Below, in pieces: positions 1 to 6,448 of a stretch of DNA of 7,238 nucleotides. The first letter of the stretch is position 1; each line of letters starts with the position of its first letter. The position numbers and the translations under genes were made by a program. The stretch comes from DATHVI01 sp035461385 (GTDB taxonomy: Bacteria > Actinomycetota > Thermoleophilia > Solirubrobacterales > 70-9): the NCBI GenBank assembly GCA_035461385.1, contig DATHVI010000171.1, positions 1 to 7,238 on the forward strand, in the 5' to 3' direction. Under the pieces are notes generated by a model. That model saw only the letters and a program-made list of their open reading frames with translations, was not told the DNA's origin and searched no databases.

Positions 1-1
1 C

Positions 2-694
2 TACGGCTTCCGCAACCTGAACGCGAAGCAGTCGAAGACCAACGAGCGGCTCGAGAAGGGCGTCTGGCACGACATGGAGATCAGGATGGTCGGCCAGCAG
101 TACACGGTGCTGATCGACGGTGAGGTGATCAACCAGTTCGACAACTCGATTCCGAAGATCGCCTCCCGCAACGGCGATCCGCCGACGATGGCGCGCCAGC
201 TCGCCGCGGGCTACATCGGCCTCCAGACGCACGGCGGCAACGACCGGATCCGCTACCGCGAGATCCAGGTCAAGGAGCTCGGCCCGGGCGACCTCCCGGT
301 CAACGTCCACGAGCCCAAGGTCGCGGGCTCGGGGGAGGTAGGAGAGGAGCTCACCTGCACCAGGGGCGGCTGGAGGAACCGCGGACCGAGGGCGGCGGAC
401 GACTGGTTCACCTGGTACCGGTCGAACGACATCGGCCCCGAGCACCCGCGCTACCGCGCGCCGAGCCAGCTCGACCTGGGGAACTTCGCGACCCCGGCCG
501 AGCCCGAGTTCGGGACCCAGAACCTGACCTGGGTCGACTCGCTGATCGTCGGCGAAGGCCAGCACTACACCCCGACCGCCGACGACGTCGGCAAGGTGAT
601 CCACTGCACCGTCTCGGTGACCAGGAGCGGCGCGACCGTGTTCGAGTACGCGCGCGCGCCCGAGATCATCCCGGCGTCCGAGAACGGCGACTGA
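2..694 (+). CDS. DUF1080 (LamG-like) domain protein with C-terminal Ig-like module, 5'-truncated
   Basis: The frame is open from the left edge, so only the last 230 codons are visible. Visible residues 1-93 match the end of a DUF1080 / 3-keto-disaccharide hydrolase domain: VWHDMEIRMVGQQYTVLIDG, then GYIGLQTHGG and the closing strand IRYREIQVKEL. This jelly-roll fold usually belongs to secreted or surface carbohydrate-active proteins. Residues from about 97 resemble the Ig-like repeats common in actinobacterial exported proteins: a GEELTC strand, a W-containing loop, WFTWYR, and YTPTADDVGKVIHCTVSVT near the end. An ATG at 74 lies in frame but would cut the DUF1080 fold, so it is internal. The signal peptide and any catalytic part lie outside the window. 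Substrate cannot be judged; an extracellular location is inferred from the family. Two hairpins follow the stop, which fits a transcription unit ending here. Confidence 0.8.
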   Translation, partial: YGFRNLNAKQSKTNERLEKGVWHDMEIRMVGQQYTVLIDGEVINQFDNSIPKIASRNGDPPTMARQLAAGYIGLQTHGGNDRIRYREIQVKELGPGDLPVNVHEPKVAGSGEVGEELTCTRGGWRNRGPRAADDWFTWYRSNDIGPEHPRYRAPSQLDLGNFATPAEPEFGTQNLTWVDSLIVGEGQHYTPTADDVGKVIHCTVSVTRSGATVFEYARAPEIIPASENGD

Positions 695-701
695 GATCCG
701 A

Positions 702-728
702 GCACGGGCCGTGGCCGGCGGCCCGTGC
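702..728 (+). terminator. GC-rich hairpin after the DUF1080 gene
   Basis: GCACGGGCC at 702-710 is perfectly complementary to GGCCCGTGC at 720-728, with a 9-nt loop. It begins 8 nt after the stop codon at 692-694. There is no T-run after it, which is common for hairpin terminators in high-GC Actinobacteria. Function is inferred from position. Confidence 0.6.
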
Positions 729-742
729 GCAGACCGCGGCCG

Positions 743-776
743 GAGCGCCCGGGAGCCCGCCGGCTCCCGGGCGCTC
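743..776 (+). terminator. Long perfect GC-rich hairpin (15-bp stem)
   Basis: GAGCGCCCGGGAGCC at 743-757 pairs without mismatch to GGCTCCCGGGCGCTC at 762-776 around a CGCC tetraloop. It lies 14 nt beyond the previous hairpin and 43 nt before the next gene's -10 box. The position suggests a second terminator or an insulator for the downstream leaderless promoter. No T-run follows. Confidence 0.6.
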
Positions 777-819
777 GCCCGGATCGGGGGATGCCGCCGT
801 CGGGCGACCGCGATCCGGC

Positions 820-832
820 TACTCTCGCCCGC
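820..832 (+). promoter_or_regulatory. Leaderless-type promoter of the alkylsulfatase gene
   Basis: TACTCT at 820-825 fits the actinobacterial -10 consensus TANNNT and is followed by exactly 7 nt before GTG at 833. No Shine-Dalgarno sequence precedes the GTG. The same 7-nt geometry recurs at the DUF1801 and HD genes in this window. No good -35 box is seen near 797-802. Confidence 0.55.
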
Positions 833-2770
833 GTGCCCCCGGCTGAGCCCAGCGGACCGAAGGCCGCCACCGCCAGCATCGAGGCCGCGAACTCGGCGGC
901 CGCCCGAGAGCTGCCGTTCGACGACCGCCGCGACTTCGACGATGCCCGGCGCGGCTTCGTCACCGGCCCGGCGGAGCCGCTGATCCGCGACGAGCGCGGC
1001 GAGGTCGTCTGGGACATGGGCTCGGACTCCCTCCTCGACCCGGCCGATGCCGACTCGGAGGGACCCGGCGGGGCGCCGCCGACCGTCCATCCGGCGCTCT
1101 GGCGCCAAGCGCGGCTGAACGCGTTGCCAGGGCTCTACGAGGTCGCCGACGGCGTCTACCAGGCACGCGGCTTCGACATCTCGAACATGTCGCTGATCGA
1201 GGGCGAGTCGGGGGTGATCGTCGTCGACCCGCTGATCTCGACCGAGTGCGCCGCCGCGGCGCTCGCCCTCTATCGCGCCGAGCGCGGCGGGCGGGCGGTG
1301 AGCGCCGTCGTCTACACGCACAGCCACGTCGACCATTTCGGCGGCGTCGAGGGAGTCGTCGACCCGGAGCGGGTCCGCGGCGGCGAGGTCCCGGTCTGGG
1401 CGCCGGAGGGGTTCCTCGAGCACGCGGTGAGCGAGAACGTCCTCGCCGGGACGGCGATGGCCCGGCGGGCAGCGTACATGTTCGGCTCGTTCCTCGAACC
1501 GGGCGAGCGCGGCCGGGTCGACTGCGGCATCGGCCGGGCGACCTCGGCCGGCACGGTGTCGTTGATCCCGCCGACCGATTCGGTGACGCGCACCCGCCAG
1601 CGCGCCGAGATCGACGGGGTCAACTTCGTCTTCCAGCTCACCCCCGACACCGAGGCGCCGGCGGAGCTCAACTTCCAGCTCCCCCAGCGCGCGGCGCTGT
1701 GCGTCGCCGAGAACGCGACCCACACCCTCCACAACTTGCTGACCCTCCGCGGGGCTCCGGTGCGCGACGCGCTGCGGTGGTCGAAGCACCTCGACGAGAC
1801 CCGCGCGATGTTCGCCGACTCGAGCGAGGTCGTCTTCCACGGCCACCACTGGCCGACCTGGGGCAGCGAGCGGATCGCCGGGCTGCTCGCCCGCCACCGC
1901 GACCTCTATCGGTACCTCCACGATCAGACCCTGCGGCTGCTCAACGCCGGGCTGACGCCGACCGAGATCGCCGCCGAGCTCGAGCTTCCGCCCGAGCTGG
2001 CGCGGGAGTGGTCCTGCCGGCCGCTCTACGGGACCGTGAGCCACAACGTCCGCGCGATCTACCAGCGCTACCTCGGCTTCTTCGACGGCAACCCGGCTCA
2101 CCTCGACCCGCTCCCCCCGGTCGCGGCCGGCCGGCGCTACGTCGAGCTTGCGGGCGGTGCCGATGCCCTACTCGAGCGCGCCGGCGAGGCGCTCGCGGCG
2201 GGGGAGTTCCGCTGGGCCGCCGAGCTCGCGAGCCACCTCGTCTTCGCCGATCCGCGCAACCGGGCGGCGCGCGAGCTAGAGGCCGACGCGCTCGAGCAGC
2301 TCGGCTACGGGTCGGAGAGCGCGATCTGGCGCAACCACTTCCTCGCCGGAGCCCGCGAGCTCCGCGACGGGGTGCAGCCGGCGCGCGCGATCGAGGCCAC
2401 GGGGCGCGGAGTCGCCCGCGCGCTGCCGATCGAGATGGTCTTCGACGCGATCGGCGCGCGGCTCGACGGCCCCCGCGCGGCGGGTGAGCGGATCGTCGTC
2501 AACTGGCGCTTCACCGACCTCGAGGAGGAGTGGACGATGACGATCTCGAACGGCGCCCTGAGCGCGATCCCCGCCCGCCACGACGCCGACGCCGACGCGC
2601 TGATCGTCCTCACACGGTCGGCTCTCGACACCCTGATCCTCGGCGGCCCCGAGGCCGCGGCGACGATCCCGCCGGGCGAGATCGAGGTCTCCGGCGACGG
2701 CGAGAAGCTCGCCCGCCTGCTGTCCCTCATCGACCGCCCCGACCCCGGCTTCGAGATCGTCGCCCCCTGA
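833..2770 (+). CDS. Alkylsulfatase of the SdsA/BDS1/YjcS type (metallo-beta-lactamase fold plus SCP2-like domain)
   Basis: Predicted to hydrolyse alkyl sulfate esters to alcohol and sulfate using a two-zinc site. The 645-residue product has the family order. An N-terminal segment contains LPFDDRRDFDDARRGF and PLIRDERGEVVWDM. The metallo-beta-lactamase domain has THSHVDHFGG (H163, H165, D167, H168), E278 in AELNF, ENATHTLHN from E293, and HGHHWPTWG (H336, H338, H339). A helical dimerisation domain follows at about 360-510, then an SCP2-like C-terminal domain to the end. GTG 833 is chosen because it follows a -10 box at leaderless spacing and family similarity begins shortly after. GTG 725 lies inside a hairpin, and ATG 791 has neither a promoter nor a Shine-Dalgarno sequence. 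No signal peptide is seen, so a cytoplasmic enzyme is inferred, unlike secreted SdsA1. The natural substrate is unknown. It is a single-gene unit, convergent with the E1 operon. Confidence 0.92.
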   Translation: MPPAEPSGPKAATASIEAANSAAARELPFDDRRDFDDARRGFVTGPAEPLIRDERGEVVWDMGSDSLLDPADADSEGPGGAPPTVHPALWRQARLNALPGLYEVADGVYQARGFDISNMSLIEGESGVIVVDPLISTECAAAALALYRAERGGRAVSAVVYTHSHVDHFGGVEGVVDPERVRGGEVPVWAPEGFLEHAVSENVLAGTAMARRAAYMFGSFLEPGERGRVDCGIGRATSAGTVSLIPPTDSVTRTRQRAEIDGVNFVFQLTPDTEAPAELNFQLPQRAALCVAENATHTLHNLLTLRGAPVRDALRWSKHLDETRAMFADSSEVVFHGHHWPTWGSERIAGLLARHRDLYRYLHDQTLRLLNAGLTPTEIAAELELPPELAREWSCRPLYGTVSHNVRAIYQRYLGFFDGNPAHLDPLPPVAAGRRYVELAGGADALLERAGEALAAGEFRWAAELASHLVFADPRNRAARELEADALEQLGYGSESAIWRNHFLAGARELRDGVQPARAIEATGRGVARALPIEMVFDAIGARLDGPRAAGERIVVNWRFTDLEEEWTMTISNGALSAIPARHDADADALIVLTRSALDTLILGGPEAAATIPPGEIEVSGDGEKLARLLSLIDRPDPGFEIVAP

Positions 2771-2779
2771 TCGCCCCGA

Positions 2780-2799
2780 GCGCCGGCAGCTCCCGGCGC
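2780..2799. terminator. Hairpin between convergent genes
   Basis: GCGCCGG at 2780-2786 pairs with CCGGCGC at 2793-2799 around a 6-nt loop. It sits in the 66-nt gap between the alkylsulfatase stop (2770) and the E1-beta stop (2837), so it could serve both strands. No T-run is present. Confidence 0.5.
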
Positions 2800-2836
2800 C
2801 GTGCGGCCCACAGGTGGCCAAATGCTGAGATCGCGG

Positions 2837-3877
2837 TTAATCCGCTGGCGCAGCCCCGACCGTCGCGAGCACCGCGCCGATGATCCGGTCGCTGCTCGGC
2901 AGCGCGGCGTTCTCGAGGTTCTTCGCGTACGGGAGGGGCACCTCGGCCGAGCCGACCCGCTCGACCGGGGCGTCGAGGTCGTCGAAGCACGCGCGCTGGA
3001 TCCGCGCCGCGAGCTCGGCGGTGACCCCGTAGGAGGGCCAGCCCTCCTCGACCAGCACCGCGCGGTTGGTCCGGGCGACGCTGGCGGCGACGGTCTCGAC
3101 GTCGAGCGGGCGCAGCGAGCGCAGGTCGACGACCTCGGCCTCGATCCCGTGTGAGTCGGCGAGGCGCTCGGCGGCCTCGAGCGCGCGCACGGTGGCGAAG
3201 CTGTGGGCGACGAGCGAGACGTCGCGGCCCTCGCGAGCTACCCGGGCGCGGCCGATCGGGACCAGGTGCTCGGGGTCGTCCGGGACCTCGCCCTTCTGCT
3301 TGTAGATCGGCAGGTTCTCGACCACCAGCACCGGGTCCTCGTCGCGGATCGCGGCCTTCAGCAGGCCCTTGGCGTCGGCCGGGCTCGCCGGGGCGACGAC
3401 CTTGAGGCCGGGCGTGCCCGCGAACCACCCTTCGAACGACTGCGAGTGCTGGGCGGTGAGCTGGTTGCCGCCGCCGTTCGGCGTCCGGATCACCAGCGGA
3501 CAGCGGACCTCGCCGCCGAACATCGTCCCGATCTTCGCCGCGTGGTTGATCACCTGGTCCATCGCGACGAGCAGGAAGTTGATCGTCATGATCTCGACCA
3601 CCGGGCGCTCGCCGAGCAGGGCGGCGCCGATCCCGGCGCCGACGAAGCCCTCCTCGGAGATCGGCGTGTCGATCACCCGGTCGGGGCCGAACTCGTCGAG
3701 CAGCCCGGCGCTGACCTTGTAGGAGCCCTCGAAGACGCCGACCTCCTCGCCCATCAGGAAGACGCTCGGGTCGCGGTGCATCTCCTCGCGGAGCGCGAGG
3801 CGAAGCGCCTCGCGGTAGGTCATCCTCCTCGTCCCCTCGGTCGCATCGGGGGCTGGTGCCGTTGCGGTGTCGGTCAT
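2837..3877 (-). CDS. pdhB: 2-oxoacid (pyruvate-type) dehydrogenase E1, beta subunit
   Basis: Beta subunit of the thiamine-diphosphate-dependent E1 that decarboxylates a 2-oxoacid and hands the acyl group to the lipoyl arm of E2. The 346 residues show the family hallmarks in order: MTYREALRLALREEM from 19, FLMGEEVG at 40-47, RVIDTPISEEGFVGAGIGAA at 67-86, the EIMTINF strand, GGGNQLTAQHSQSFEGWFAG at 135-154 (H144), LKVVAPASPADAKGL, and the C-terminal LRPLDVETV and PLPYAKNLENAALPS. It is the last gene of the gntR-E1alpha-E1beta operon. ATG 3877 is supported by GGAGG six nt upstream; the first 18 residues are a low-complexity extension, with Met19 as an alternative start. Pyruvate specificity is the best guess, but acetoin or branched-chain 2-oxoacids are possible because the fold alone does not decide. 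No E2 follows; the frame ends at a TAA facing a convergent gene. Confidence 0.93.
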   Translation of the reverse strand: MTDTATAPAPDATEGTRRMTYREALRLALREEMHRDPSVFLMGEEVGVFEGSYKVSAGLLDEFGPDRVIDTPISEEGFVGAGIGAALLGERPVVEIMTINFLLVAMDQVINHAAKIGTMFGGEVRCPLVIRTPNGGGNQLTAQHSQSFEGWFAGTPGLKVVAPASPADAKGLLKAAIRDEDPVLVVENLPIYKQKGEVPDDPEHLVPIGRARVAREGRDVSLVAHSFATVRALEAAERLADSHGIEAEVVDLRSLRPLDVETVAASVARTNRAVLVEEGWPSYGVTAELAARIQRACFDDLDAPVERVGSAEVPLPYAKNLENAALPSSDRIIGAVLATVGAAPAD

Positions 3878-3969
3878 ACACCACCTCCGGCGGCTACGCC
3901 GCCTGACATGCTGCTGGCGGCGCCGACATGGGCAGCATCGGCGTCCTCGTTGCGCATCGCTTCCGGCAC
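3874..3969 (-). CDS. Possible 31-aa small protein or coupling peptide between E1-alpha and E1-beta
   Basis: The 97-nt gap between the two E1 genes is spanned by one open frame. GTG 3969 has GGGGAGG at 3984-3978, 8 nt upstream, at the very end of the E1-alpha gene. The frame ends with a TGA that overlaps the E1-beta ATG as ATGA. An in-frame GTG at 3978 also overlaps the E1-alpha stop as GTGA but would have no room for a ribosome binding site; ATG 3957 is another option. The product begins VPEAMRNEDADAAHVG and ends in a Gly/Ala/Ser-rich tail, GGVAAGGGV. No family is recognised. It may be a real microprotein, a translated spacer that couples translation, or chance in GC-rich DNA, where stops are rare. 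The double overlap and the ribosome binding site favour translation. Confidence 0.35.
   Translation of the reverse strand: MPEAMRNEDADAAHVGAASSMSGGVAAGGGV
3884..3888 (-). promoter_or_regulatory. Ribosome binding site of E1-beta
   Basis: On the minus strand GGAGG lies 6 nt before ATG 3877 and supports that start over Met19. It also falls inside the possible small ORF at 3874-3969, so ribosomes finishing that ORF would stop right on top of the E1-beta start. Confidence 0.7.
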
Positions 3970-3974
3970 CGCCC

Positions 3975-5021
3975 TCACCTCCCCAGCCCCGCGTCGAAGA
4001 CCAGCTCCTGCTCGCCGTAGGGCGCGCCGAGGCGCATCGGCGCGAACTGCTCGTCGCTCCCGGCGGCGTGCATCCCGTAGGCGAGCTCGGAGACCTCGGG
4101 CTCGGGGTCGCTCTCGGCGAACTCGACCGCCGCCGCCACCGCTGCGTCCGCGCGCTGAGCCGCCTCGTCGAGGTCCTCCTCCGAGGCGCCCTGGTCGAGC
4201 AGCTTCGCGCGCACCCGCTCGATCGGGTCGCGCGCCTCGGCCTCGGCGATCTCCTCCTTCGTCCGGTAGGCGAGCCCTGCGTCGGCGACCGAGTGGCCGC
4301 GGTAGCGGTAGGTGACCGCCTCGAGCACCGCCGGCTCGCGCTGCTCGCGGGCGCGGGCGAGCAGCCGGCTCGCGGCCTCGAGCACCTCGTCGAGGTCGTC
4401 GCCGTCGACGCGCTCGCCGTCCATACGGTGGGCGCGGGCGCGCTTGAAGATCTCCGGCTCAGCGGACGCGCGGTCGACCGCGGTCCCCATCCCGTAGCGG
4501 TTGTTGATCACCAAGAAGACGATCGGCAGCCGCCACAGCGCGGCGAGGTTGAGCGACTCGTGCCAGGCGCCCATGTTCACCGCCCCATCGCCGAGCTCGC
4601 ACAGGACCGCGTCCTCGCGGCCCCGGCGGACGAGGCCGAGCGCGAGACCGGTGGCGATCGGGAGCTGGCCGGCGACGATCCCCCAGCCGCCGTAGAACCC
4701 CCGCGAGACGTCGAGCAGGTGCATCGATCCCCCGCGGCCGTGGGCGCAGCCCGAGCGGCGTCCGAACAGCTCCGCCATCACCGCCTCGGGGGGCACGCCG
4801 CGGGCGAGGGCGAACCCGTGGCAGCGGTAGCCGGTGACGAGCAGGTCGTTGTCGGTCATCGCCTCGATCGTGCCGACCGTCGCCGCCTCCTGGCCGGACG
4901 ACAGATGGCAGTAGCCGCCGATCCGGGCGAGCTTGTACTGGCGCTCGGACTCGGTCTCGAACTTGCGGATCAGGACCATCTGCTCGTAGAGGTCCGTGCG
5001 CACTGCCTGGGCAACGGCCAT
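3975..5021 (-). CDS. pdhA: 2-oxoacid (pyruvate-type) dehydrogenase E1, alpha subunit
   Basis: Alpha subunit of the heterotetrameric E1, which binds thiamine diphosphate and Mg2+. Counting from ATG 5024 it shows YEQMVLIRKFE at 13-23, GYCHLSSGQEA at 37-47, the RCHG loop (67-70), GCAHGRGGSMHL at 92-103, the ThDP motif starting GDGAVN at 145 and ending INN at 173-175, and the loop YRGHSVADAG at 241-250, where eukaryotic E1 is phosphorylated. At about 348 residues it is full length. Two adjacent ATGs exist. GAGGAGG at 5026-5032 is 1 nt from ATG 5024 but 4 nt from ATG 5021, so 5021 is preferred. The upstream gntR stop overlaps either start (ATGA or TGATG), which indicates translational coupling. 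It works with the E1-beta subunit encoded downstream. Substrate is assigned as pyruvate by general similarity only; acetoin or branched-chain oxoacids remain possible. Confidence 0.93.
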   Translation of the reverse strand: MAVAQAVRTDLYEQMVLIRKFETESERQYKLARIGGYCHLSSGQEAATVGTIEAMTDNDLLVTGYRCHGFALARGVPPEAVMAELFGRRSGCAHGRGGSMHLLDVSRGFYGGWGIVAGQLPIATGLALGLVRRGREDAVLCELGDGAVNMGAWHESLNLAALWRLPIVFLVINNRYGMGTAVDRASAEPEIFKRARAHRMDGERVDGDDLDEVLEAASRLLARAREQREPAVLEAVTYRYRGHSVADAGLAYRTKEEIAEAEARDPIERVRAKLLDQGASEEDLDEAAQRADAAVAAAVEFAESDPEPEVSELAYGMHAAGSDEQFAPMRLGAPYGEQELVFDAGLGR

Positions 5022-5722
5022 CATGCCTCCTCGAAGTAGTCGGGGTGGTGCTCGCGCAGGCTCGGGACCTCGCGCAGGACCATGCGCAGGTGGTGGCGGA
5101 GCCTGTCCTCGGCGGTGTCGGGATCGTGGCCGGCGACGGCGTCGAGGACGCCGCGGTGCTCGGAGATCATCTCGCGCAGGTAGTCGGGCATCCCGAGGCT
5201 GAGCCGGCGGATGCGGTTGAGATGCGACTTCGCGCGCTCGCTGACCGGCCAGACGGCGAGGTGGCCGCTGAGGTCGCAGAGCCCGCGGTGGAAGTCGTCG
5301 TCGAGGAGGTAGAAGGCGTCGAGGTCAACGGCCTCGCGCGCCCGCTCCTGCGAGTGCAGGTTCTCCTCGAGTCGGGCGACGTCGTCCTCGCCGGCCAACT
5401 CGGCGGCGCGGCGCACCGCCGCGCACTCGAGCGCCTCGCGGATGAACTGCGCGTCGCCGACCGCCTGGGCGCTGATCCGCGAGACGAACGTCCCGAGCTG
5501 GGGGACGATCTCGACCAGGCGGTCGTCGCGCAAGCGCGCAAGCGCCTCGCGGATCGGGGTCCGGCTGACCCCGAGGTCGTTTGCGAGCGCGTTCTCGGAG
5601 AGCCGCTGGCCGGGCTCGAGGTCCCCCCGGACGATCGCCTGCCGGAGCGCGGCGTACACCTGCACCCGAGCCGGTGAGCCGGCAGCCCGCCTGAGCGCTT
5701 TCAGTGCGACTACCTCGCCCAC
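5021..5722 (-). CDS. GntR-family transcriptional regulator, FadR/FCD subfamily, first gene of the E1 operon
   Basis: DNA-binding regulator of 233 residues from GTG 5722. Residues about 20-82 form the winged helix: VYAALRQAIVRGDLEPGQRL, then LANDLGVSRTPIREALARL and a wing ending GTFVSRI. The C-terminal all-helical FCD domain carries the usual metal ligand set: D141 and H145 in DDDFHRGL, H189 in SEHRGVL, and H210/H211 in RHHL. FCD domains commonly bind small carboxylates through this metal. It overlaps the E1-alpha start and shares its operon, so it probably controls the E1 genes and itself, much as PdhR does in enterobacteria; the ligand could be a 2-oxoacid or hydroxyacid. A longer frame from TTG 5740 exists, but that codon lies inside the -10/operator sequence, so GTG 5722 is preferred. 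No ribosome binding site precedes it, which suggests a leaderless or very short-leader message. Confidence 0.88.
   Translation of the reverse strand: MGEVVALKALRRAAGSPARVQVYAALRQAIVRGDLEPGQRLSENALANDLGVSRTPIREALARLRDDRLVEIVPQLGTFVSRISAQAVGDAQFIREALECAAVRRAAELAGEDDVARLEENLHSQERAREAVDLDAFYLLDDDFHRGLCDLSGHLAVWPVSERAKSHLNRIRRLSLGMPDYLREMISEHRGVLDAVAGHDPDTAEDRLRHHLRMVLREVPSLREHHPDYFEEA
5026..5032 (-). promoter_or_regulatory. Ribosome binding site deciding the E1-alpha start
   Basis: GAGGAGG on the minus strand is a strong Shine-Dalgarno sequence lying inside the last codons of gntR. It is too close to ATG 5024 (1 nt) and better placed for ATG 5021 (4 nt). Confidence 0.6.
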
Positions 5723-5730
5723 GAGGACAC

Positions 5731-5740
5731 TAGTATACAA
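5731..5740 (-). promoter_or_regulatory. Promoter -10 box within a palindromic operator of the gntR-E1 operon
   Basis: The minus strand reads TTGTATACTA, one base from the perfect palindrome TTGTATACAA. TATACT at 5737-5732 is a near-consensus -10 box, 9 nt before GTG 5722. Several FCD-type GntR regulators bind short palindromes centred on GTATAC-like cores, so binding by the gene's own product is a reasonable inference. The site is a small AT-rich island in very GC-rich DNA. The -35 region (5755-5760) is weak. Confidence 0.6.
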
Positions 5741-5794
5741 GCGCCTTCGGAGCCTCCCGTCCGCGGTCCGGCTCCCGTTGGGACACCCTCGGTG

Positions 5795-6448
5795 CTACCG
5801 GCCGGACGAGTCCCCGGACGGCTTCGCCGCGAGCAGCTCGCGGAGCTCCTCGACGGCGCGGCGGAGGTCGGCGACCAGCGGCCCCTCGGCGCGCTGATCG
5901 AACAGCCGCACGAGCTCGTCGTAGTACCAGAGCTGATCGTCAGGGGTTCGGTTCGAATACCGCTGCCAGAGCGCGTCTCCCTCGGAGCGGAAGTCGCGGA
6001 CGATCGAGCGCGCGTTGTGGACCTTGTCGGCGAGCATGATCCGGAGCACCGCGTCGTCGCGGGTCGCGGCGAGGTGGCCGAGATGGGCCTGCTTGCGCTG
6101 CTTCCAGCTGCGATCGTCGCTGCCGGGCTCGAGCGTGTCCGAGCAGGCGGCGACGATCGCCGCGACACGGCCGCCGTAGTCCGACTCGATCCGCGCCAGG
6201 AGCGGCCGCCCACCGCCATCCTCGACGCTGTCGTGGAGGACCGCCGCGATCGCCTCGTCCTCGTCGCCGCCGGCCTCGAGCACGAGCCCGGCGACGATCA
6301 GCAGATGCGCCGCGTAGGGGACCTGCGTCCCGTGCCGGCGCTGGTCGCCGTGGACCTCCCCCGACAGGGAGAGCGCGGCGAGGAACCGCTCGGTCAGCCT
6401 CGGGGGAGCGGGTTCGACGGGGGCGTTCTCGGGTCGCGAGCGGTCGAT
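5795..6448 (-). CDS. Small HD-domain hydrolase, SpoT/MESH1-like (possible (p)ppGpp hydrolase), unusual start
   Basis: Resembles the hydrolase domain of RelA/SpoT proteins without a synthetase, TGS or ACT domain, so it may remove pyrophosphate from (p)ppGpp or act on a related nucleotide. Counting from ATC 6448 (217 residues): H33 in GEVHGDQRRHG, PYAAHLL at 44-50 (H48), LHDSVED at 71-77 with the HD pair H72-D73 and the E76-D77 pair expected of an active hydrolase, and LADKVHNA with D141 and N145. The usual start rules place the start at GTG 6283, which would remove H33 and H48. No ATG, GTG or TTG occurs in frame from there up to the stop at 6629-6631. ATC 6446-6448 lies exactly 7 nt after a TACGGT -10 box, so it is proposed as the start; CTG 6395-6397 is the alternative. 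It is transcribed alone and diverges from the DUF1801 gene. Confidence 0.75.
   Translation of the reverse strand: MDRSRPENAPVEPAPPRLTERFLAALSLSGEVHGDQRRHGTQVPYAAHLLIVAGLVLEAGGDEDEAIAAVLHDSVEDGGGRPLLARIESDYGGRVAAIVAACSDTLEPGSDDRSWKQRKQAHLGHLAATRDDAVLRIMLADKVHNARSIVRDFRSEGDALWQRYSNRTPDDQLWYYDELVRLFDQRAEGPLVADLRRAVEELRELLAAKPSGDSSGR

Noticed and set aside
725..832. Upstream extension of the alkylsulfatase to GTG 725 or ATG 791
   Set aside because: GTG 725 lies within a hairpin, the extra residues are Arg/Pro-rich without family similarity, and neither codon has a ribosome binding site. The promoter geometry points to 833.
1246..2487. A 413-codon plus-strand frame inside the alkylsulfatase gene
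   Set aside because: It overlaps a gene with complete catalytic motifs in another frame and consists largely of Arg/Ala/Pro runs.
3203..5039. Two long plus-strand frames (3203-4315 and 3867-5039) opposite the E1 genes
   Set aside because: They are complementary to clearly recognised E1-alpha and E1-beta coding sequence and show no protein family features.
5749..5775. GGAGCC/GGCTCC inverted repeat as terminator of the HD gene
   Set aside because: The stem is only 6 bp with a 15-nt loop, and it overlaps the gntR upstream promoter region; this is easily chance in GC-rich DNA.
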